Source: Candidatus Agathobaculum merdigallinarum
GTDB taxonomy: Bacteria > Bacillota > Clostridia > Oscillospirales > Butyricicoccaceae
DNA: 27,402 nucleotides
NCBI GenBank assembly: GCA_019115425.1
Contig: DXDO01000193.1
Location: 1 to 27,402 of the forward strand
Direction: 5' to 3'
The stretch's first letter is position 1, and each line of letters starts with the position of its first letter. The notes below the pieces were generated by a model. The model saw only the letters and a program-made list of their open reading frames with translations. It was not told the DNA's origin and did not search any database. Made by a program: the position numbers and the translations under genes. Below are positions 22,346-27,402 of this stretch, one piece after another.

Positions 22346-22806
22346 TCTTCTGCCCCTCTCTGCTCCACAACGCGGATTTCGTCTCCCGGACGCACTTCCC
22401 CTTCCGACAGCACTTTGACAAAGATCCCTTCGGTGGGCATGATGCACATACCGACCTTCTGAAAGATCTCGCAGTCGTGATGGCACTTTTTCCCGATCTG
22501 CGTCACCTCTGTCAGACAGGGGCCGATGCGCAGTCTGGTGCCAACCGGCAGGCTGTGCAGCACGATTCCCTTGGTCGTAATGTTTTCCGCGAATTTTCCG
22601 ACTGTCAGATCGGGCACGCCCATTGCCCGCATTTTTTCAATGCTCTCCTCGGCGAGCAGGCTGATCTGCCTGTGCCAGTTGGCCGCATGAGAATCCCCTA
22701 CGATTCCATGATCCGTTTGCAGGCGGACTGACTCAACCGGATGCTTGACCGTTCCTTTCCGCTCGCTCACATTGACCGATACCACAGTTCCCGACAAATT
22801 TTTCAT
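22342..22806 (-). CDS. MOSC-domain protein
   Basis: 154-residue stand-alone MOSC domain, the beta-strand-rich C-terminal fold of Moco sulfurase, which handles sulfur or binds Moco through a conserved cysteine. Visible: VESVRLQTDHGIVGDSHAANWHRQISLLAE in parts (GIVGDSHA near 34-41; RQISLLAEESI near 46-56), the candidate Cys in GKKCHHDCEIF near 105-115, and GIFVKVLSEGEVRPGDEI near 127-144. Next to XdhC and MocA-like proteins it fits sulfuration of a molybdenum hydroxylase cofactor (inference). Start ATG 22806 overlaps the moaA stop by 4 nt. Confidence 0.9.
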   Translation of the reverse strand: MKNLSGTVVSVNVSERKGTVKHPVESVRLQTDHGIVGDSHAANWHRQISLLAEESIEKMRAMGVPDLTVGKFAENITTKGIVLHSLPVGTRLRIGPCLTEVTQIGKKCHHDCEIFQKVGMCIMPTEGIFVKVLSEGEVRPGDEIRVVEQRGAEE

Positions 22807-23753
22807 CCTCCAATTCGGTTCATCGCGCGCTGCGAATGAAACATCGTTTCAAAAGCGTGTCCACACGGTTTGTTGAAAACAGCATTGCGTATGGTTTCAA
22901 GCAACACCTCGTCCGGCCGGCCGAGCGCAGCGCGCAGATCGGTTTCTTCATTATGACCCAGACACATACGGATGTGACCGTCGCTGGTCAGCCGTACCCG
23001 ATTGCAGTCCGCGCAGAACTTATGTGATACCGGGCTGATGAAGCCAACCCGTCCGCGGAAGCCTTCGCCTGCATAATCTTCACTTGGCTGATTGGGATCG
23101 CGCGGTGCGATCCGAACCAGTTCCGGATGGCCTTCCAGCACCTCACCGCTGGTGATCCGCCGGCTTGCGTCCTCTCCGAGCTTGCCGATCGGCATCAGTT
23201 CGATAAAACGGATATCCAACGGATATTCCTTTGCCAGACGGATAAAGTCATCGATTTCGCCGTCGTTAACGCCGCGCACCAGCACCGTATTGATTTTCAC
23301 ACGCTGCATCCCGCAGGCGATCGATGCTTCCACGCCCTGCAGCACATCGGACAGATGGCCGCCGCGCGTCATTTTGCTGTATCGTTCCTTACACAGGGAA
23401 TCCAGGCTGATGTTCAGCCGCTGCAGCCCTGCCCTGCGGAGATCCCATACCCGTTTTTCCAGCCCCTGCGCGTTCGTGGTCATACATAGATCCTTTACCT
23501 CATCGTGCCGCGCAATATCCGCGATGATATCCTCCAAATCTTTCCTTACCAGCGGCTCGCCGCCGGTGACCCGCACCTTGTTTACGCCCAAAGCAATCAT
23601 CTGCGCGACGATTCGGGAAATCTCTGCCGCGGTCAATTCATTTTCCGCCTTAAAACAATCATTGCTGTCGCGGCAATAGATGCACTGAAGATTGCATCGC
23701 TCCGTAATCGACAAGCGCAAATAATTTATTTCACGTCCGAATTGATCGCGCAT
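22803..23753 (-). CDS. moaA: GTP 3',8-cyclase
   Basis: Radical-SAM enzyme that converts GTP to 3',8-cyclo-GTP, the first step of molybdopterin synthesis with MoaC. 316 residues. SAM cluster Cys20-x3-Cys24-x2-Cys27 in TERCNLQCIYC; SAM-binding GGEP (64-67); C-terminal cluster Cys247-x2-Cys250-x13-Cys264 that holds GTP; and the terminal Gly-Gly, essential in MoaA. All key features are intact. ATG 23753 follows GAAAGGAG. moaC, moaD and moaE are not in this window. Confidence 0.96.
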   Translation of the reverse strand: MRDQFGREINYLRLSITERCNLQCIYCRDSNDCFKAENELTAAEISRIVAQMIALGVNKVRVTGGEPLVRKDLEDIIADIARHDEVKDLCMTTNAQGLEKRVWDLRRAGLQRLNISLDSLCKERYSKMTRGGHLSDVLQGVEASIACGMQRVKINTVLVRGVNDGEIDDFIRLAKEYPLDIRFIELMPIGKLGEDASRRITSGEVLEGHPELVRIAPRDPNQPSEDYAGEGFRGRVGFISPVSHKFCADCNRVRLTSDGHIRMCLGHNEETDLRAALGRPDEVLLETIRNAVFNKPCGHAFETMFHSQRAMNRIGG

Positions 23754-23771
23754 GACGCCGACTCCTTTCCA

Positions 23772-24785
23772 TTACCCTTTTCCAAATCCACAGTTTGGAT
23801 AAGTGCATACCGCGCAATTCCGACATAGGCCGCCGTGTCCCAATTTTTTGATATCTCGTATGGTCACATGCTCGCCTGCGAGCAGACGCGGAACCACAAG
23901 ATCGAATACGCTCGTTCCATGATACATCACGCATCCCGGCAGCCCGACGACAGGCACCTCTTCCAGATATCCCAGCAGGAACATCGCGCCCGGCAAAACC
24001 GGCGCGCCATAGGTTTCCACCTTTACGCCCGCCTGCCGGATTCCTGCGGGCGTGCGGTCATCCGGATCAACCGACATGCCTCCGGTCACCGCAATCAGCT
24101 CCGCGCCTGCCTGCTTGAGCTGCAAAATGCAGTCTGCAATCATCCGATCGTCATCATCGGCGAACAGCTGCTCCATGACCGTGCTTCCATAGGCAGCAAA
24201 CTTTTGCCGCAAAACGTCTCCGAAGCGGTCCTGAATCAGCCCGTGATAGATTTCGCTTCCCGTGGTCACCAGACCAACCTGCATCTTGCGCAGCGGCACC
24301 ACCCGAACAAACGCTCCGATCGACTCCGCCCGCTCGACAACGCTCTCCTTGACAAACAGCGGTATGACACGCGTGCCGGCAAGCAGTTCTCCCTGCTGCA
24401 CGACCACATTCTGATGGATTGAAGCAAACATGACCTCGTCGTCATCAATCAGGCGCTCCAACGCTTCCGGATCGATTTTCAGCAATCCGTCTGCCGCCGC
24501 ATGCAGTTCGACCTTTCCCTCGCCCTTTTCAACGAGCGCAACATTTTCTCCTGCTGCAGCTGCCGCAATGCGCCGGGCCGCGTCGTCCTCATGCACATCA
24601 TCCGCTGCCGGATCGATGACATACAAATGTTTTTTTCCCATTGTCAGCAGCACGGGGATATCTTCCTGGGCGATCACATGTCCCTTCTTAAAGCGGCTGC
24701 CCTTAAATTCTCCTGGAATGATCTGTGTCAAATCGTGGGCCAGAACTGTTCCAACCGCATCTTCCACTAAAACCGTTTTCATCAT
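23772..24785 (-). CDS. MoeA-like molybdopterin-binding protein with C-terminal cysteine motif
   Basis: 337-residue protein with a MoCF (MogA/MoeA-like) molybdopterin-binding domain: LVTTGSEIYHGLIQDRFGDVL in parts (TTGSEIYHG near 174-182), AVTGGMSVDPDDRTP near 230-244, VVGLPGCVMY near 277. The N-terminal half resembles a divergent MoeA substrate domain. The last 20 residues carry four cysteines, CRNCAVCTYPNC, probably a metal or Fe-S site not found in canonical MoeA. Proteins of this kind occur in xanthine dehydrogenase-type operons and may insert or protect Mo. ATG 24785 overlaps the upstream stop. moaA begins 18 nt after its stop. Confidence 0.85.
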   Translation of the reverse strand: MMKTVLVEDAVGTVLAHDLTQIIPGEFKGSRFKKGHVIAQEDIPVLLTMGKKHLYVIDPAADDVHEDDAARRIAAAAAGENVALVEKGEGKVELHAAADGLLKIDPEALERLIDDDEVMFASIHQNVVVQQGELLAGTRVIPLFVKESVVERAESIGAFVRVVPLRKMQVGLVTTGSEIYHGLIQDRFGDVLRQKFAAYGSTVMEQLFADDDDRMIADCILQLKQAGAELIAVTGGMSVDPDDRTPAGIRQAGVKVETYGAPVLPGAMFLLGYLEEVPVVGLPGCVMYHGTSVFDLVVPRLLAGEHVTIRDIKKLGHGGLCRNCAVCTYPNCGFGKG

Positions 24786-25843
24786 GACACCTCATATATT
24801 CTGTTCCATATGCTTTTCGCTGCCTGATACCGCATGGCGGCTGCCTGACAGGCCCTGTCATTTCCCTGATATTTTTTTGCGGCTGCTCCAAACCGTTCTT
24901 CCAATGTGACGGAAGCCGTTCCCTGCACCATTTTATCTGCCAAATACAGTATCGTTGCCTCCGACAGCGTGCCCATCTGTGACGGCAGCAGCTCCATATG
25001 CGTTGAAACAATTTCCGCTGTTTTGCTGTATCCCATCTCCAACAGCGCTTGCGCGATCACCGCCGCATGATGCGGCCTGACCCGTGCCGCATCGTGTAAT
25101 CTGGCAGCGGCAGACAGCAATGCGCGATCCAGTTTGACATGCTTGACCTGATCCGCCAGTTCCATGCTCTTTCGCTCCACAGCTTCGCAATGCGCCCTGA
25201 TCCGGTCGTTGGATGCAAAATGCTGATGCAGCATTTGTATCTCTGCCTCTGTCGGCGGGCACGACCCGCGGTATACCACTATCTTTTGATAGTCCTGCAC
25301 CGTGTCGGCGTCCAGCAGGCACCCTTCATCTTCCGCAGCATACTGTGCGGTAAGCAGTTGTGATAATGCGCCCTTTAAGCCTTTTTCTCCGCGATATTGC
25401 AGAACAGCCGGCACCGCATCCGCACGAAGCAGCAGCGGATGGCCGTTCTTGCCATGCACGCTCGGCCAGACTGCCTGTACACCTTCATTTCTCATTTTTT
25501 CCAGCAGTCCATCGATCAATTGCGGGGAAAACATCGGCACATCCGCCGGAAGGATCAGAATTTGGTCTGATTCCATCTCTGCGCGCAGCCCCAGGCAGAC
25601 TGACACAAACATATCCGTCTCCGTATAGGCGTCGTTATACACAAAACGAGCCGGCAGGCCCGCCAATGCCTGCTGCACGGCGTGCGACTGATTTCCGGTC
25701 ACCACGGTCAGCGTATCCGCGCCGCCTTCCAAAAGCCGCTGTGCCGTAATGTATATCATCTGCCGGCTGCCCAGCGGCAGCAGCGACTTGCACATACCCA
25801 TACGGCTGGATAGACCCGCCGCTAAAATCACTGCACCTGTCAT
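24782..25843 (-). CDS. MocA-like molybdopterin nucleotidyltransferase fused to HD domain
   Basis: 353-residue two-domain protein. Residues 1-190 are an NTP_transf_3 (MobA/MocA) domain: AAGLSSRMGMCKSLLPLG near 8-25, with the signature Lys, and LPADVP (98-103) for metal binding. Such domains attach CMP or GMP to Mo-molybdopterin; MocA makes the cytosine dinucleotide used by xanthine dehydrogenase-type enzymes. Residues about 205-350 are an HD phosphohydrolase-like domain: HCEAVERKSMELA, RLHDAARVRPHHAA (His250-Asp251) and YLADKM (Asp near 308). The HD domain may act on a nucleotide product (guess). Start ATG 25843 overlaps the xdhC stop (ATGA). Confidence 0.87.
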   Translation of the reverse strand: MTGAVILAAGLSSRMGMCKSLLPLGSRQMIYITAQRLLEGGADTLTVVTGNQSHAVQQALAGLPARFVYNDAYTETDMFVSVCLGLRAEMESDQILILPADVPMFSPQLIDGLLEKMRNEGVQAVWPSVHGKNGHPLLLRADAVPAVLQYRGEKGLKGALSQLLTAQYAAEDEGCLLDADTVQDYQKIVVYRGSCPPTEAEIQMLHQHFASNDRIRAHCEAVERKSMELADQVKHVKLDRALLSAAARLHDAARVRPHHAAVIAQALLEMGYSKTAEIVSTHMELLPSQMGTLSEATILYLADKMVQGTASVTLEERFGAAAKKYQGNDRACQAAAMRYQAAKSIWNRIYEVS

Positions 25844-26667
25844 AATTTCCCGTACCGAAAAGCGATCAGCTCCGCCATAATGGAGACTGCAATTTCCGCC
25901 GGCGTCTGCGCTCCGATCGACAAACCGATCGGCGAATGCACCTTTTGCAGCTTTTCTTCTGCCGTGCCGTCCTCCATCATTTTCTGATAGATCAAATCGC
26001 GCTTTTGACGCGAACCAATCATCCCAATATAGCCTGCATCTGTCTGCACCGCCCAAGTCAATGCCGCGCGGTCACCCAGATGTCCGCGGGTGATAATGAC
26101 CACCATATCCTGCTCCTGCAGCCCCGTGATATCGATGTTCTCAAAGGCATCGACCACTACTTTTTCCGCTTCAGGGAATCTGGTATCGGTGGCATATTCC
26201 GCCCTGTCCTCGATCACGGTTACCGGAATTTCCAATAAATCTGCAATGCGCGCGATCTGTAAAGAAACATGCCCGCCGCCGCAGATATACAGTCTGCCTT
26301 TGTCCACAGTCTCCAGCGCTTGGATGAGTTGCTCATCCGCTGCGTTTCCGCTGTAATACCGGATAGACAGCAGTCCTTTCCCGCCGCAGATCAAATCGGA
26401 GTTGGCGGCGTCTTTTGACGACATATCAAAAGACAGCTCTGCATCCGTTCCTTCTGCTATCACCTGCTTTGCTTTTTCAATAGCATCCTTTTCCATCAAA
26501 CCGCCGCCGATTGTGCCTTCAATGCTGCCATCTGCCCGCACCAGCATGGTTGCGCCCTGATGGCGCGGCATTGAACCGCTGGCTTCCGCGATTTCCACCA
26601 GTGCAAACGGCTGGCGCCTGCTGCACATGTCCCGAATCGCTTTGCTGATCATTTTCAATTCTGTCAC
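25840..26667 (-). CDS. xdhC: XdhC/CoxI-family molybdenum-hydroxylase maturation protein
   Basis: Accessory protein that binds Moco, helps its sulfuration and inserts it into xanthine dehydrogenase-family enzymes. 275 residues. The N-terminal XdhC/CoxI domain has FALVEIAEASGSMPRHQGATMLV in parts (SGSMPRHQGA near 30-39) and EGTIGGGLME near 49-58; the C-terminal Rossmann domain has LYICGGGHVSLQIARIA near 126-142 and VVIITRGHLGDR; the final segment SPIGLSIGAQTPAEIAVSIMAEL is diagnostic. Start GTG 26667 overlaps the previous stop by 4 nt (GTGA). Confidence 0.93.
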   Translation of the reverse strand: MTELKMISKAIRDMCSRRQPFALVEIAEASGSMPRHQGATMLVRADGSIEGTIGGGLMEKDAIEKAKQVIAEGTDAELSFDMSSKDAANSDLICGGKGLLSIRYYSGNAADEQLIQALETVDKGRLYICGGGHVSLQIARIADLLEIPVTVIEDRAEYATDTRFPEAEKVVVDAFENIDITGLQEQDMVVIITRGHLGDRAALTWAVQTDAGYIGMIGSRQKRDLIYQKMMEDGTAEEKLQKVHSPIGLSIGAQTPAEIAVSIMAELIAFRYGKL

Positions 26668-27008
26668 CCTCGTTTACTCGCCGCGAAAATTGCCTTGCTG
26701 AAAGCCGCCTTGTCTTTTCCCTGCGCGATCCACGTTTTCGCTTCTATCGGCATCGCCCTGCGCACTCTTTCATAAAGCGCTGGTTCGGCAAAAACAATGC
26801 ATCCTGTCAATTTGCAGTAGGCCTCGATCGTTTGTCTTCCGACCTCATCTGCCGCAACCTGCAAAACGGCAGTGCTGATGCCGCATACGCCGCATATTTT
26901 TGCAGCGACAAGCGCCGCCTCTCGATCCGCAGCCTCTACAACCAGCACGATATCCACGCCAGTATTTATCACTTCCGTTGTTTCACCAAAAGATAGCGCT
27001 TTTAACAT
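26664..27008 (-). CDS. Unknown 114-residue protein of the Moco operon
   Basis: I do not recognise this protein. It is cytosolic (no signal or membrane segment), mixed alpha/beta in look: DIVLVVEAADREAALVAA, then KICGVCGISTAVLQVA, a CKLTGCIVFAEP stretch, and a lysine-rich C-terminus. It has four cysteines: a CGVC pair near 39-42 and two in CKLTGC near 65-70, which could be redox or metal ligands. ATG 27008 has only a weak ribosome site (GTGGG). It ends in a 4-nt overlap with xdhC, so it is very likely expressed and linked to molybdoenzyme maturation. A Rossmann-like dehydrogenase fragment is an alternative. Confidence 0.65.
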   Translation of the reverse strand: MLKALSFGETTEVINTGVDIVLVVEAADREAALVAAKICGVCGISTAVLQVAADEVGRQTIEAYCKLTGCIVFAEPALYERVRRAMPIEAKTWIAQGKDKAAFSKAIFAASKRG

Positions 27009-27040
27009 TATTCATACCCACGCAAAACTGAATCCAACAT

Positions 27041-27080
27041 GGATCGTCCCCACCACCCGATCAGGAACTGGAGACGATCC
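27041..27080. repeat. Inverted repeat between the MBL gene and the unknown gene
   Basis: Perfect arms GGATCGTC (27041-27048) and GACGATCC (27073-27080) with a 24-nt loop, lying in the 80-nt gap after the MBL-fold stop on the minus strand. No T-run follows directly, so terminator function is doubtful; an RNA-processing or pausing hairpin is possible. Confidence 0.4.
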
Positions 27081-27088
27081 CCCTGTCC

Positions 27089-27402
27089 TTACTTTTGATT
27101 GGTCAAATACTTATAGCAGCGAATCACATTGGTGCGCTGCACATATTCCATGCTTTCCGGCTGTCCGATATCCATGGGATAGCGATCGGCGAAGCTGATG
27201 TTTCGAACACAGGTATCCATGTCCCAGCCTTTTGCAATGCCCTTTCCTACCGCGTCGATCCATTCGTAAATAAAAGATCTCTGCTTTGCAATGTAGGATT
27301 TGTCACAGACCGGCCCATGGCCCGGTACGAAATAATCCACATCCAGGGTTTCGATAAAGTCCAGGGTTTTCAGCAGGCATCCGATATCTGCTGAATGCAG
27401 CC
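27089..27402 (-). CDS. MBL-fold metallo-hydrolase, C-terminal part (runs off the right edge)
   Basis: The last 104 codons of a metallo-beta-lactamase-fold hydrolase. The frame stays open to the window edge, with DIGCLLKTLDFIETLDVDYFVPGHGPV visible in parts (HSADIGCLLKTLDF, then VPGHGPVCDKS). VPGHG provides a late metal-ligand His of the fold. The tail RNISFADRYPMDIGQPESME is like SoxH/glyoxalase-type MBL proteins. The true start is outside; the GTG near 27340 is internal. Same strand as the Moco operon and 80 nt upstream of the unknown gene, so possibly its first visible member. Substrate unknown. Confidence 0.8.
   Translation of the reverse strand, partial: LHSADIGCLLKTLDFIETLDVDYFVPGHGPVCDKSYIAKQRSFIYEWIDAVGKGIAKGWDMDTCVRNISFADRYPMDIGQPESMEYVQRTNVIRCYKYLTNQK

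Noticed and set aside
27009..27088. Molybdenum cofactor riboswitch upstream of the unknown gene
   Set aside because: The gap is only 80 nt and has one long-loop hairpin; the Moco motif is larger and multi-stemmed.

Overview
The window reads as chromosome of a GC-rich Firmicute of class Clostridia, most like the gut Oscillospirales. The evidence is the MurT/GatD pair, the yaaO-darA-holB-ricT order, SD-type ribosome sites (AGGAGG), TTG/GTG starts and intrinsic terminators. The genus is not assigned. No rRNA, tRNA, CRISPR array or insertion sequence was seen.

Region 1 (1-9.9 kb, housekeeping, very GC-rich). A phosphohexomutase 5' end leaves the window on the minus strand. Divergent from it is murT-gatD (lipid II amidation). 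Next are serA and serC on the minus strand (serine synthesis), then a plus-strand operon: a PLP decarboxylase-like gene, darA (c-di-AMP receptor), holB (DNA polymerase III delta-prime) and ricT (Y-complex). Three intergenic gaps here (gatD/serA, serA/serC, downstream of ricT) are packed with strings of different hairpins.

Region 2 (10-13.6 kb). A lone tyrosine recombinase with an intact active site is followed by a secreted WG-repeat/SLH surface protein that has its own promoter and terminator.

Region 3 (13.7-16.9 kb, accessory). A small FMN split-barrel protein stands alone, followed by a three-gene operon: FMN split-barrel-ferredoxin fusion, zinc-type macrodomain, and class M sirtuin (SirTM). 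The single gene and the operon have almost identical promoter elements carrying the perfect palindrome CACAATATTGTG just upstream of the -35 box, so they are probably co-regulated. The operon resembles the SirTM/macrodomain ADP-ribosylation module, but no lipoyl-carrier (GcvH-L) or lipoate ligase gene lies beside it. This is the strongest candidate for a little-described system in the window.

Region 4 (17.1-27.4 kb, all minus strand). A molybdenum cofactor and molybdate cluster, in transcription order: MBL-fold hydrolase (partial), unknown 114-residue protein, XdhC, MocA-like nucleotidyltransferase-HD fusion, MoeA-like protein with a cysteine tail, MoaA, MOSC, MogA/MoaB, ModE-like HTH protein, GntR regulator, 3-hydroxyacyl-CoA/L-gulonate-type dehydrogenase, then modA-modB-modC. 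Many junctions are 4-nt stop/start overlaps. A ModE-box-like inverted repeat precedes modA. The set implies a xanthine-dehydrogenase-family molybdenum hydroxylase encoded elsewhere, perhaps just beyond the right edge, with the GntR/dehydrogenase pair hinting at a catabolic pathway.
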